64,000 nt of DNA, from positions 1-64,000 of the forward strand of contig NZ_QPIW01000019.1 of NCBI RefSeq assembly GCF_003339505.1. The letters are read 5' to 3'. Position 1 is the first letter of the stretch; each line of letters begins with the position of its first letter. The translations under genes and the position numbers were made by a program. Below the pieces are notes generated by a model that worked only from the letters and a program-made list of their open reading frames with translations, was not told where the DNA came from and did no database searches. The DNA is from Runella aurantiaca. Its GTDB lineage: Bacteria; Bacteroidota; Bacteroidia; Cytophagales; Spirosomataceae. Positions 34,269-42,457 of this stretch are shown here, one piece after another.

Positions 34269-34387
34269 TTATGATTTTTTTTCAACAAAAATAAGCATAT
34301 AACATTTACAACATACCCCGTATATTGCAGAAGTTTTGCCGCAAAAAAGTACGCTTCGGCGTTTCGACCTTTAACCCCTGAGATACA

Positions 34388-35695
34388 ATGCTTCCCAACA
34401 ACTTCCGCTGGCGGATAGTGCTGTTGCTTTTTTTGGTTACTACCATCAACTACATTGATCGCAACGTACTCTCCTTTGCGATGCTTGATGATACATTCAG
34501 AAAAGAAATGCTTGGGTTTCCGCTTACCTACACACTCACCCAAGCCGACCTCAATGCGTTCAAAATCCAGTACGGTTGGGTAGATACCGCTTTTAAAGTA
34601 GCCTACGCCGTTGGTTTTATGATGATTGGGTGGCTTATCGACCGAGTAGGCACCAAACGTGGATTAGCAGTGGCAATTGGGCTTTGGAGCATGGCGGGCA
34701 TTGCCAATGCCTTTGTGAGTTCGTTTCGGGGATTAGTGGCTACACGTTTTGTTTTGGGAATCGGTGAAGCTGGCAACTTCCCGTCAAGCATTAAGTCGAT
34801 TGCCGAATGGTTTCCCAAAAAAGAACGCTCCTTTGCCACTGGAATTTTTAATGCGGGTGCCAATGTCGGAATTATCATTACCGCTGCCGTCATTCCCTGG
34901 ATGACCCTTCATTATGGCTGGCGTATTTCATTCATGACCACGGGCGTATTGGGTCTGAGCGTACTAGTAGCGTGGTGGATGACCTACCAACGCCCCGAAC
35001 AACACCCCAAAGTCTCCCCTGTTGAGCTGCGTTATATTCAGCAAGACCATCAGCAGGAAGTAATTGAGGGACGCCTGACGTGGTGGCGGCTGTTGCGGTA
35101 TCGTCAAACTTGGGCGCTGATTGTGGGGAAATTCATGGCCGACCCCATCTGGTGGTTTTACCTGACATGGCTACCCGATTTTTTCAACTCTAGCGAATCT
35201 CTTGACCAAACCCTTGACCTTCAGAATATTGGCCTACCGTTCATGGTCATTTACATTATTTCAGACGGCGGCAGCGTGTTTTTTGGCTGGCTTTCGTCAC
35301 AATTCATGAAAATAGGTTGGGAACTCAATCGCGCTCGTAAGACAACGATGCTGATTTGTGCGCTCTGCGTTGTTCCTATTTTCTTTGCCGCCCAAACCCA
35401 AAATATTTACATCGCCGTAGTGCTCATCGCCATTGCGGCAGCAGGGCATCTAGGGTGGTCGGCCAATGTGTACACCTTCGCCTCCGATTTATTTCCAAAA
35501 AGTGCCGTTGCAATGGTGACTGGTATCGGCGGGTTTGCGGGGGCCGTGGGAGGTGCCATTCTGGCCGCAATAGCTGGCCCGATACGCGTTCAGTTTGGTT
35601 ATTTACCCTTGTTTTTGATTGCTGGCTCTACTTATTTGCTGGCACTTTTCATTATCAATCTGCTCGTTCCTAAAATGAAACCCGTGGAGATGTAA
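34388..35695 (+). CDS. MFS transporter of the anion:cation symporter (ACS) type, hexuronate-like
   Basis: A 435-residue inner-membrane permease with 12 hydrophobic segments. The N-terminal block RIVLLLFLVTTINYIDRNVLSFA is the standard ACS/ExuT start, and GIGEAGNFPSSIKSIAEWFPKKERSFATGIFNAG is the family signature loop. ACS members import hexuronates, glucarate or related sugar acids with H+. No catabolic genes lie beside it, so the substrate cannot be fixed. Confidence 0.9.
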   Translation: MLPNNFRWRIVLLLFLVTTINYIDRNVLSFAMLDDTFRKEMLGFPLTYTLTQADLNAFKIQYGWVDTAFKVAYAVGFMMIGWLIDRVGTKRGLAVAIGLWSMAGIANAFVSSFRGLVATRFVLGIGEAGNFPSSIKSIAEWFPKKERSFATGIFNAGANVGIIITAAVIPWMTLHYGWRISFMTTGVLGLSVLVAWWMTYQRPEQHPKVSPVELRYIQQDHQQEVIEGRLTWWRLLRYRQTWALIVGKFMADPIWWFYLTWLPDFFNSSESLDQTLDLQNIGLPFMVIYIISDGGSVFFGWLSSQFMKIGWELNRARKTTMLICALCVVPIFFAAQTQNIYIAVVLIAIAAAGHLGWSANVYTFASDLFPKSAVAMVTGIGGFAGAVGGAILAAIAGPIRVQFGYLPLFLIAGSTYLLALFIINLLVPKMKPVEM

Positions 35696-35742
35696 AAAAT
35701 AAACTTTTATCATTTTAACACATTTTCTTTCTGAAAACGTTA

Positions 35743-35750
35743 TAGCTTTG
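35743..35750 (+). promoter_or_regulatory. Predicted -7 box of the cytochrome c gene
   Basis: TAGCTTTG is an exact TAnnTTTG element 49 bases before the ATG at 35800. The -33 region is only a weak TTTTC match (35723-35727). Confidence 0.45.
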
Positions 35751-35799
35751 CATTAAAATCAAGTTCTTACTTTTCATTACAATAATTCCAATCCTTGGC

Positions 35800-36141
35800 A
35801 TGAAACGATTCACCAAAATGTTATTAGCCGCGGGCTTTTTTTGTGCCGGCACGACCATCGCAAACGCACAAACCCAAATTCCCGCTGATATTGAGGCATT
35901 ACTAAGCAAGAATACTTGTTTAGCCTGTCACCGTGTTGATCAGCGATTGGTTGGTCCAGGCTACAAGGAAGTAATGGCTAAGAAAAAATACAAACCCGAG
36001 CAAATCGTAGAGTTAATCTATGCTCCAAAACCTGCCAACTGGCCTGGTTATCCTCCGATGGCTGCCCTTGCAAGCGTACCTAAAGACGAGGCGCTTAAAA
36101 TTGCCAAATGGATTGTGACGCTTGCTCCAAAAAAGAAATAA
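35800..36141 (+). CDS. Periplasmic class I cytochrome c
   Basis: A 113-residue monoheme cytochrome. A Sec signal peptide (about residues 1-24, ending NAQ) precedes the heme motif CLACH (residues 45-49) and the axial-methionine segment YPPMAAL; the fold's LVGPGYKEV and WIVTL helices are present. It resembles cytochrome c551/c552 electron carriers. The gene is monocistronic, with its own -7 box and terminator. Confidence 0.93.
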   Translation: MKRFTKMLLAAGFFCAGTTIANAQTQIPADIEALLSKNTCLACHRVDQRLVGPGYKEVMAKKKYKPEQIVELIYAPKPANWPGYPPMAALASVPKDEALKIAKWIVTLAPKKK

Positions 36142-36167
36142 CCAGTCTTTTTTATTTTCCTCATTGT

Positions 36168-36195
36168 AAAGCCGACGCAAAACGTCGGCTTTTTT
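36168..36195 (+). terminator. Intrinsic terminator after cytochrome c
   Basis: GCCGACG (36171-36177) pairs with CGTCGGC (36183-36189), flanked by A-run on the left and T6 on the right. Confidence 0.9.
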
Positions 36196-36282
36196 GTAGC
36201 TTTAAGGGCAATTTATGGTTTAATTTTCGCTTCATTAAAGTAAATAAGCCCAAAACAGATAGTAACTTTTTGATTTAATACC

Positions 36283-37014
36283 ATGATTTCATCTGTTTTA
36301 AAAAGAATCACTCTTGCTATTCTGTTTGTCAGCATTGGCATCTGCCTTCAGGCGCAAAAAAACGAAAAAGCCGATACCGCAACCGTAAAAGCACCTTTGG
36401 ACAAATCAAGCATCGTACAACGCCTGCCTTCAGCAGAGCGTCTCGATGATTTACGTAACGATCGGGAGTATCGTTATCACAACGACGCGCCTCCCCCCGA
36501 AAACCCGCTGGCCAAATTCTGGTATTGGCTGATGCGCAAATTGTCGACATTTTTTCAAAGCAGCTCCTACGAAAACTTCTGGCAATATGTCATTTTAGCC
36601 GCCATTGGCGGTTTCGCCCTCTGGCTTCTTTATAAATCGGAGTTTTTGGGCGGCATCTTTGGCCGTAAAGCCCAAGACGACCCACTCTCTTATAACCGCA
36701 TTAGCGAAAACATCCATGAGCTCGATTTTAATAAACTCATTGACGACGCCGTTGAAAATCACAATTACCGCTTGGCCATACGAATGTATTATTTGAGAAC
36801 ACTCAAACAACTGACTGACAAGCAATTGATTCATTGGCAAGCCACCAAAACCAACCGTATTTACGTAGACGAATTAGGCAATCTTCGTTTAAAAGCTGAT
36901 TTTGAGCGACTGACATCCCAATTTGAGTACGTTTGGTACGGCGATTTTACGGTCTCAGAAGCCGAATTTGGAGATATAAAAGAGGCCTTTTCTACCTTCT
37001 CGGACAAAATCTAA
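36283..37014 (+). CDS. DUF4129-like membrane protein
   Basis: A 243-residue protein with a signal-like N-terminal hydrophobic stretch (about 9-24), a polar segment, a transmembrane helix around residues 104-117 (YVILAAIGGFALWLL) and a C-terminal cytoplasmic helical domain. The C-terminal part (NYRLAIRMYYLRTLKQLTDKQLIHWQATKTN...LTSQFEYVWYGDF) matches the DUF4129 family. Function unknown. It begins the DUF4129-DUF4350-MoxR gene series; a TAACTTTT element at 36263-36270 may be its promoter. Confidence 0.85.
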   Translation: MISSVLKRITLAILFVSIGICLQAQKNEKADTATVKAPLDKSSIVQRLPSAERLDDLRNDREYRYHNDAPPPENPLAKFWYWLMRKLSTFFQSSSYENFWQYVILAAIGGFALWLLYKSEFLGGIFGRKAQDDPLSYNRISENIHELDFNKLIDDAVENHNYRLAIRMYYLRTLKQLTDKQLIHWQATKTNRIYVDELGNLRLKADFERLTSQFEYVWYGDFTVSEAEFGDIKEAFSTFSDKI

Positions 37015-37044
37015 AAAATTGACGACGCAACGACTGACATTCTT

Positions 37045-38235
37045 TTGAAAAATTTACGAAGCAAATATTTTTGGTTTTTAACGCTGACCATCCTCGGTTA
37101 TGGGCTGTTTGAATACTACCGCCCCAAACCGATTGACTGGACTCCATCTTATTCCGACAAGGATAAAATACCGTTTGGCACCAAAGCGCTGGTTGAGTTA
37201 TTGCCCGATGTCTTTGGTGGTCAAGCAGTAGAGTCATTGCGGTTGCCAATTTATAATCACTTGACAGAAAGTAAATTGCCTACCAAAAGCAACTATATTT
37301 TTGTCTGTCAAAATTTTGATATTGATAAAAATGACCGCACTCAACTCCTCAATTACGTAAAAAAGGGAAACACCGTCTTTATTTCCGCTTACGATTTTTC
37401 GGATACATTGCTCAAAACCCTCGACGTGCGAGCCACGCTCAAAGCGCCTTCGCTCCGCGATACGGCATTGGTCATGAACTTTGTCAACCCTGCTTTCAAA
37501 AAACCCAAAGGCTACGTTTTTCCGCAAGATGACGGTCGGAATTATTTTTTGGTAAAAAAATCTAAAAATGTAACGGTTTTGGCCCAAAATGCGCGGAATG
37601 AACCTATTTTTCTGAAGGTAGGTTACGGGAAAGGGCATTTTTATCTGCATAATTTACCTTTGGCATTGACCAATTATTACGCATTGGATTCTGCTACGTC
37701 AGACTTTGCTTTTAAGAGCCTTTCGTATTTACCCGTTCAGCCCACGTACTGGGATGAATACCTGAAGCAGGGTCGATTTGGTGAAAATGAGCAGTCCATT
37801 TTTCGATTTGTGATGACGCAGCCACCGCTAAAATGGGCCTATTATATGGTTCTTTTCGGGCTATTTGTGTTTGCCATTTTTGCGGGGAAACGCACCCAAC
37901 GCATCATTCCCGTGATGGAAGTACCTAAAAATACCTCCCTCGAATTTGTGCAAACCATCGGAAAAATGTATTTCCAACAGGCTGACCACGCCAACATTGC
38001 CCAAAAGAAAATACAGCACTTGCTGCTCTATATTCGGGAGCGTTTTGGGTTGCGTACCAATGAATTGGACGAAGAATTTAAAGAAGCCTTATCCAAAAAA
38101 ACAGGCTTTGCACGCTTAGAAATTGATTTATTATTTGGCGAAATAGCCCACGCGGAGCGCAGTGGCCGCCTTACTGAATATGCCTTACTGAGCTTAAACC
38201 GAAGAATTGAAGATTTTTATCAAAAAACCAGATAA
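37045..38235 (+). CDS. DUF4350-like membrane protein
   Basis: A 396-residue protein starting at a TTG (no ATG near a sensible start). A membrane helix near residues 8-24 precedes a periplasmic domain (IPFGTKALVELLPDVFGG, NYIFVCQNFDIDKNDRTQLLNYVKKGNTVFISAYDFSDTL) that resembles the DUF4350/GATase-like fold; a second helix lies near 270-285 (WAYYMVLFGLFVFAIFAG), followed by a cytoplasmic helical tail. It follows DUF4129 by 30 bases and precedes moxR by 17, so they form an operon of unknown function. Confidence 0.85.
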   Translation: MKNLRSKYFWFLTLTILGYGLFEYYRPKPIDWTPSYSDKDKIPFGTKALVELLPDVFGGQAVESLRLPIYNHLTESKLPTKSNYIFVCQNFDIDKNDRTQLLNYVKKGNTVFISAYDFSDTLLKTLDVRATLKAPSLRDTALVMNFVNPAFKKPKGYVFPQDDGRNYFLVKKSKNVTVLAQNARNEPIFLKVGYGKGHFYLHNLPLALTNYYALDSATSDFAFKSLSYLPVQPTYWDEYLKQGRFGENEQSIFRFVMTQPPLKWAYYMVLFGLFVFAIFAGKRTQRIIPVMEVPKNTSLEFVQTIGKMYFQQADHANIAQKKIQHLLLYIRERFGLRTNELDEEFKEALSKKTGFARLEIDLLFGEIAHAERSGRLTEYALLSLNRRIEDFYQKTR

Positions 38236-38252
38236 CATCTACCCTCTCATTC

Positions 38253-39224
38253 ATGAATTTCGAATCACGCATTGACCTTCAGGACCTTAATGACGCCATT
38301 TCGGCCATAAAATCGGAAATCGGCAAAATCATTGTGGGCCAACACCACACCATCGAACTACTCCTAACCGCCATCTTGGCCGATGGGCACGTCTTGGTGG
38401 AGGGAGTACCCGGAGTAGCCAAAACCCTCACGGCGAAGCTATTGGCAAAAACCATCAACACCGATTTCAGCCGCATTCAGTTTACCCCCGATTTAATGCC
38501 GTCGGATGTTTTGGGAACGTCGATATTCAACCCCAAACTCGCCAATTTTGAGTTTATGAAAGGGCCGATTTTTTCAAATATCATTCTGGTTGACGAAATC
38601 AACCGCGCCCCTGCCAAAACCCAATCGGCCCTCTTTGAAGTGATGGAAGAACGGCAAGCCACCATCGACGGCAGTACTTACCCAATGAGTACACCGTTTA
38701 TTGTGATTGCAACCCAAAATCCCGTTGAACACGAAGGCACCTACCGCTTACCAGAAGCCCAACTAGACCGTTTTCTGTTTAAAATAGTCGTGGGTTACCC
38801 CACCGCCGAACAGGAAGTAGAAGTGTTGCGCGGACATCATCAACGGAAGAGCATGGCAGAAGCCATTGGAGAAATTACGGCTATTTTACAGCCTCAGCAG
38901 TTGACCGAATTACGGGCAAAAACGCACCTAGTACACGTAGAAGATAAATTGTTGGAATACATTGCCCAAATTATTCTGCAAACACGCAACAACAAATCGT
39001 TGTTTTTGGGGGCATCACCACGGGCTTCGGTGGCATTATTGAACAGCTCCAAAGCATTGGCCGCGATTAGAGGGCGTGATTTTGTGACGCCAGAAGACAT
39101 TCAGGCACTTGCTCCCGCCGTGCTTCGTCACCGCATTATTTTGATGCCTGAGCGCGAAATGGAAGGCGCGACTCCCGACGACGCAGTAGCGCAATTATTA
39201 CAAAAAGTAGAAGTACCTCGTTAG
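38253..39224 (+). CDS. MoxR family AAA+ ATPase
   Basis: A 323-residue cytoplasmic chaperone-type ATPase. Walker A is GVPGVAKT (residues 51-58), Walker B ILVDEINRAP (about 110-119), followed by SALFEVMEERQ and the sensor motif IATQNPVEHEGTY. MoxR proteins usually act with a von Willebrand A/DUF58 partner to activate cofactor-bearing or membrane proteins; here the partner gene is not in the window and a terminator follows directly, so the operon is shorter than the usual Bacteroidota arrangement with DUF58 and SpoIIM/RDD genes. Confidence 0.95.
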   Translation: MNFESRIDLQDLNDAISAIKSEIGKIIVGQHHTIELLLTAILADGHVLVEGVPGVAKTLTAKLLAKTINTDFSRIQFTPDLMPSDVLGTSIFNPKLANFEFMKGPIFSNIILVDEINRAPAKTQSALFEVMEERQATIDGSTYPMSTPFIVIATQNPVEHEGTYRLPEAQLDRFLFKIVVGYPTAEQEVEVLRGHHQRKSMAEAIGEITAILQPQQLTELRAKTHLVHVEDKLLEYIAQIILQTRNNKSLFLGASPRASVALLNSSKALAAIRGRDFVTPEDIQALAPAVLRHRIILMPEREMEGATPDDAVAQLLQKVEVPR

Positions 39225-39240
39225 TCCATCGCCCATACAA

Positions 39241-39292
39241 TACAAATCGCCTGCTTTCTGAATTAAATACTCAGGAAAGCAGGCGATTTGTA
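39241..39292. terminator. Long bidirectional hairpin between moxR and the lipoprotein gene
   Basis: The left arm 39241-39261 (TACAAATCGCCTGCTTTCTGA) and right arm 39271-39292 pair along 21 bases with a single bulge. It lies between convergent genes and is likely a terminator for both. Confidence 0.85.
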
Positions 39293-39312
39293 TTTCTTTC
39301 TTAGTAAACTCG

Positions 39313-39789
39313 CTAGAGTACTTTTTTAACCATTTCCTCAGCCTTAGCTAAATCAGCTTTGATTTTTTCGATATTGGTTTTTGATTCTTTTTGCACCTCA
39401 AGCATTTGATCAGGCGTCAAATCTGGCGCAGGTTTGTGCTCATGCTCTTCTCCGTCGTGGTGCTCATGAGGCAATCCTGGCACTTCTACCACACTTTCCT
39501 CCCAAGCGGCAAATGAGCCCGCCACCGCATCCAACGCCGCTACGGTAGAATCTAAACTTGCAATAGCCGCCGCATCGGTCAGCGTTTTTTTCTTTTCACT
39601 TAACACTATCTTCAACGAATCTATGCCTTCAATTTGTTGATGTAAAGACTCTTCAATTTCCATTGCTTCCAGATGGACCTTGCCCGCTTCTTCCATTTTA
39701 GGGTCTTTTTTGTCACCGCAAGCAGAAAATAAATACGCACCGAAAAGCATGCCGCCAACGGTAAGTAAAGAATAAACGTGTTTTGTCAT
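39313..39789 (-). CDS. His-rich lipoprotein, unknown function
   Basis: A 158-residue lipoprotein (lipobox LFSACG, Cys24). The mature protein is strongly helical and Lys/Glu-rich, with a heptad-like central region (EESLHQQIEGIDSLKIVLSE) and an acidic-histidine stretch (HEHHDGEEHEHK, about residues 104-115) that would bind zinc, copper or nickel. It is 18 bases downstream of the HMA-like membrane protein, likely in the same transcript, under a palindromic operator. A role as a metal buffer or chaperone at the envelope is inference. No family recognised. Confidence 0.75.
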   Translation of the reverse strand: MTKHVYSLLTVGGMLFGAYLFSACGDKKDPKMEEAGKVHLEAMEIEESLHQQIEGIDSLKIVLSEKKKTLTDAAAIASLDSTVAALDAVAGSFAAWEESVVEVPGLPHEHHDGEEHEHKPAPDLTPDQMLEVQKESKTNIEKIKADLAKAEEMVKKVL

Positions 39790-39807
39790 GGTAAAAAGTA
39801 GCGTTGG

Positions 39808-40353
39808 TTAGTCAATCATTGAAACTTGATATCCCTGCTTTCGGAGAGTCGCCAAAATGGCTTCATCGGACGTTTTTCCTGCATAATAACGCACCGAAAC
39901 CACCTCGTCATTCAGCTTGATTTGCGAAGGTACGACGCCTTCTACGGATTGAAGCGTATTATTTAACTTTTCTACCGATTTCAGCGGCGTTTTAAGTTCA
40001 AATTGAGCAACCCTTGTTGAGCGAATCCGCTCAAACTGTGCTTGCGCCAACTGGCCTTCTTCAGCCTGAAAATACCGATGAGGAATCAGATTCAATCCCA
40101 CAGTAAGGCCTACCGCAATCCAAAACACTCTTTTCTCAAACAAACCAGCCTGGTGAGATGGGCGTAAATATAAATCATAAAAAGACCACGCCAATGCCGC
40201 TAATTGCAACGCAATCAACGGAGTACGATACTCTGCCAACCAGCCGATAGAAGCCCCGTTAAACAAAACGACCACCAACGGTACCCAGCAGCACAACAGG
40301 TGTACAAGCCCTGTTAAACCCACATTTAATGTTATCGAAATAATTCTTGCCAT
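39808..40353 (-). CDS. Membrane protein with a C-terminal HMA-like domain, possibly metal-related
   Basis: A 181-residue protein. The ATG at 40353 is preferred over an upstream one at 40365 that falls inside the palindrome. The N-terminal half has about three to four membrane helices with HLLCCWVPL (a His and a Cys pair in the first helix region, reminiscent of MerC/MerT metal transport proteins). The C-terminal 65 residues (QFELKTPLKSVEKLNNTLQSVEGV..., ending LRKQGYQV) have the ferredoxin-like layout of a heavy-metal-associated domain but lack its CxxC. Together with the His-rich lipoprotein downstream, a metal-uptake or metal-sensing function is plausible but unproved. Confidence 0.7.
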   Translation of the reverse strand: MARIISITLNVGLTGLVHLLCCWVPLVVVLFNGASIGWLAEYRTPLIALQLAALAWSFYDLYLRPSHQAGLFEKRVFWIAVGLTVGLNLIPHRYFQAEEGQLAQAQFERIRSTRVAQFELKTPLKSVEKLNNTLQSVEGVVPSQIKLNDEVVSVRYYAGKTSDEAILATLRKQGYQVSMID

Positions 40354-40358
40354 GACTA

Positions 40359-40381
40359 TTTGCAACTATATTGCAAAAGTA
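40359..40381 (-). promoter_or_regulatory. Palindromic operator overlapping a predicted -7 box
   Basis: TTTGCAA-CTATA-TTGCAAA (40359-40377) is a perfect 7-bp inverted repeat six bases upstream of the minus-strand ATG. On that strand TACTTTTG (40381-40374), an exact TAnnTTTG -7 box, overlaps its outer half. A bound dimer would block the promoter. The spacing resembles operators of Fur-family metal repressors such as Zur, but the regulator is not identified. Confidence 0.6.
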
Positions 40382-40462
40382 CGAACAAAAAACCATCATT
40401 AAAAAGTTTAGCGTAATTGCTTTTTTTATAAAAATAATTTTCACCGTCAACAATCAGATTTT

Positions 40463-41653
40463 ATGCAAAGGATTGCCATGCTTGGTTCGGGCTTTATCGG
40501 ACGTTTTTATGCAGAGTCTATCCACGGTCAGCGCGGCCGTGACCGCGTGGTGGCTATTTATGCACGCCGCGAAGAAAGCGCCAAAAAATTTGCCGATGAT
40601 TACGGCTGTACGTTTTGGTCGACCGACATGGAAGAAGTAATCGCGCACCCCGACGTCACCATGATTTGCGTAGCGCTACCCAACAACCTCCACGAAGCCG
40701 CTGTCATGCTTTGCGTAAAACATAAAAAGGCGGTAGTCAGTACCAAACCTTTGGGCAGAAACGGTGCCGAAGCCCTGCGCATGATGCAGGCCATTGAAGG
40801 CGCGGGCATATTCGGCGGGTACCTGGAAGATTTGTGTTATACCCCCAAGTTCTTGAAATCCAAGCAGATGGTAGACAATGGTGCGTTGGGACGGATTCTG
40901 TGGGCCAAGTCGAGAGAAACCCACCCTGGCCCCCACAGCAACTGGTTTTGGGACAAAGAACAGGCTGGCGGTGGCTGCATCCTTGATTTGGGCTGTCATT
41001 GTATTGAAATTGCCCGCAATTTTATCGGAAAAGACATCAAGCCAGTAGAGGTGATGTGCTGGGCCGCCACGCAGGTAAAACCCATCGAGGCCGAAGACCA
41101 CGCCATTGCATTGGTCAAATACGAAAACGGAGCCATCGGTCAATTTGAAGTAAGCTGGACGTTTCGCGGCGGCATGGACCTGCGCGACGAAGTCATGGGA
41201 ACGGAGGGCACTATATGGATGAATAATTTTCTGCGTACGGGCTTTGAAGTATTCACGACGGGCAAAGGCGGCGACTACGTCGCCGAGAAAGCCGAAAGCA
41301 ATACAGGTTGGCTTTTTCCAGTAGGCGATGAGGTCAACGAACTTGGCTACAACCACATGTTTACCGATATGTTTCGGTCGGTCGAGGAGGGCACCGAGCC
41401 TTCAGAAACCTTTTACGATGGCTACGTGGTCAACGCCATCATAGATGCCGCCTACAAATCGGCACAAACCAAACTCTGGGAGCCTGTCGATTTGCCCGTT
41501 TGGCGCGGTCAAGAAGGATTGACGCCCGTTTCAACGCTGATTGAGTACGATGCTGATTACTATTTAATTAAAGAAGAAGTAACGCACGACGGCCGTCACA
41601 AGGTAATTTTGAAAGACAAAAAGACTAATGAAATCATCGAACGGGATTTGTAG
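40463..41653 (+). CDS. Cytoplasmic Gfo/Idh/MocA family oxidoreductase
   Basis: A 396-residue dehydrogenase with no signal peptide. The Rossmann start is RIAMLGSGFIGRFYAESI, followed by ADDYGCTFWSTDMEEVIAHPDVTMICVALPNNLH, the motif STKPLGRNG (about 93-101, the EKP-equivalent) and the substrate-domain segment GGGCILDLGCHCIEIARNFIG with a conserved His. It probably oxidises or isomerises a sugar or inositol. Divergent from the metal-related pair and not obviously in an operon; a hairpin follows. Confidence 0.9.
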   Translation: MQRIAMLGSGFIGRFYAESIHGQRGRDRVVAIYARREESAKKFADDYGCTFWSTDMEEVIAHPDVTMICVALPNNLHEAAVMLCVKHKKAVVSTKPLGRNGAEALRMMQAIEGAGIFGGYLEDLCYTPKFLKSKQMVDNGALGRILWAKSRETHPGPHSNWFWDKEQAGGGCILDLGCHCIEIARNFIGKDIKPVEVMCWAATQVKPIEAEDHAIALVKYENGAIGQFEVSWTFRGGMDLRDEVMGTEGTIWMNNFLRTGFEVFTTGKGGDYVAEKAESNTGWLFPVGDEVNELGYNHMFTDMFRSVEEGTEPSETFYDGYVVNAIIDAAYKSAQTKLWEPVDLPVWRGQEGLTPVSTLIEYDADYYLIKEEVTHDGRHKVILKDKKTNEIIERDL

Positions 41654-41663
41654 GGATATAAAA

Positions 41664-41691
41664 ACGGGGAGCTCTTGGCAGAGTTCCCCGT
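41664..41691. terminator. Hairpin between convergent oxidoreductase and cold-shock genes
   Basis: ACGGGGAGCTC pairs with GAGTTCCCCGT (one G-U pair) around TTGGCA. Located 10 bases after the oxidoreductase stop and 22 before the end of the minus-strand cold-shock gene; probably bidirectional. No T-run follows on the + strand. Confidence 0.65.
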
Positions 41692-41713
41692 ACCGTTCTT
41701 GGGTAAAGAAAAA

Positions 41714-41908
41714 TCAAATTTTCTTCACTTTAGTAGCGTTCAAGCCTTTTTTACCATCAACGATTTCGTACTCTACTCGGTCTTTTTCACGGATAACTAC
41801 CCCGCCTAAGCCTGTTACATGTACAAAAATTTCTTTTTGAGATTCATCGTCCACAATAAAACCATACCCTCTGGCTTCATTGAAAAACTTTACTGTTCCT
41901 GTTTGCAT
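41714..41908 (-). CDS. Cold-shock domain protein
   Basis: A 64-residue single OB-fold RNA chaperone. The RNP1 motif ARGYGFI (about 12-18) and RNP2 motif IFVHVTGL (about 27-34) are present, preceded by MQTGTVKFFN. The ATG at 41908 is the family start; the frame is open further upstream to an ATG at 41950, which would add a Phe/Tyr-rich 14 residues without support. Promoters at 41985-42017 and 42100-42129 imply leaders of about 70 and 180 bases, long enough for a temperature-dependent fold. Confidence 0.95.
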   Translation of the reverse strand: MQTGTVKFFNEARGYGFIVDDESQKEIFVHVTGLGGVVIREKDRVEYEIVDGKKGLNATKVKKI

Positions 41909-41984
41909 TTTACTACAATAATTAAAATAATGAAAGAAATAATTAAACAAACAGCCGCCAATCGCCTCATTTTCAGCGGATTTA

Positions 41985-42017
41985 CAAAGATATTGACAAA
42001 ACTAATCATTGAGCAAA
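41985..42017 (-). promoter_or_regulatory. Predicted proximal promoter of the cold-shock gene
   Basis: On the minus strand TTTG (42017-42014) and TATCTTTG (41992-41985) are 21 bases apart, an exact Bacteroidota consensus pair. Transcription would begin near 41978, giving a leader of roughly 70 bases. Confidence 0.6.
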
Positions 42018-42099
42018 AGGCTTGAACGCTCAAAATTAGGCACTTGCCAAGACTTACTTTGTCTTGCGATGAGAATGAAGTTTTTAAGCAGAGCTCAAA

Positions 42100-42129
42100 C
42101 AAATTTATAAAATATTTGTTACAAGTCAA
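42100..42129 (-). promoter_or_regulatory. Predicted distal promoter upstream of the cold-shock gene
   Basis: On the minus strand TTG (42129-42127) and TAAATTTG (42107-42100) are 19 bases apart. It could give a second, longer cold-shock transcript or a short RNA in the 300-base gap, which holds no other gene. Confidence 0.4.
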
Positions 42130-42138
42130 GTTCGGAGT

Positions 42139-42178
42139 CATCTGTTATTCAGATGCTTGACTTTACAGAATAGATTTG
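42139..42178 (+). promoter_or_regulatory. Predicted promoter region of the PspC gene with small hairpin
   Basis: TAGATTTG at 42171-42178 is an exact TAnnTTTG box, 30 bases upstream of the ATG. At the -33 position lies the palindrome CATCTG-TTATT-CAGATG (42139-42155) instead of TTTG, which might be an operator. Confidence 0.45.
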
Positions 42179-42208
42179 TTACCTTCGTTTTCAAACATAA
42201 AAAACGCG

Positions 42209-42430
42209 ATGAATCGTTTCCGGTATTTTGTTGAGAACCACGTTTTTGGCGTTTGTACTCGCTTGGGAGAAATCTTAAATATCTCGGCAAGCAGTATTCG
42301 GCTTTATTTTATTTACGCCAGTTTTTTGACCTTTGGTTCCCCCATCATTGTCTACTTAGTGATGGCGTTTTGGATGGAGATTGGCAAGCACCTCCGTCGA
42401 CACAATAACCCTACTATTTGGGAATTATAA
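42209..42430 (+). CDS. PspC-domain small membrane protein
   Basis: A 73-residue protein made of one PspC domain: VFGVCTRLGEILNISASSIRLYFIYASFLTFG with a single membrane helix and IVYLVMAFWM as the second hydrophobic part. PspC proteins sense or respond to membrane stress. The ATG at 42209 is chosen; the TTG at 42176 is not supported. It is not accompanied by pspA or pspB. Confidence 0.85.
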   Translation: MNRFRYFVENHVFGVCTRLGEILNISASSIRLYFIYASFLTFGSPIIVYLVMAFWMEIGKHLRRHNNPTIWEL

Positions 42431-42457
42431 GGCCTGCCAACTCCTTTTGAGCCGCCG

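Noticed and set aside
34265-34543. 92-codon minus-strand frame abutting recX
   Set aside because: It overlaps the start of the ACS transporter gene and has no similarity pattern; the Met-rich start of the transporter explains it.
40676-41356. 226-codon open frame on the minus strand inside the cytoplasmic oxidoreductase gene
   Set aside because: It lies entirely antisense to a convincing Rossmann-fold enzyme and shows no recognisable domain.
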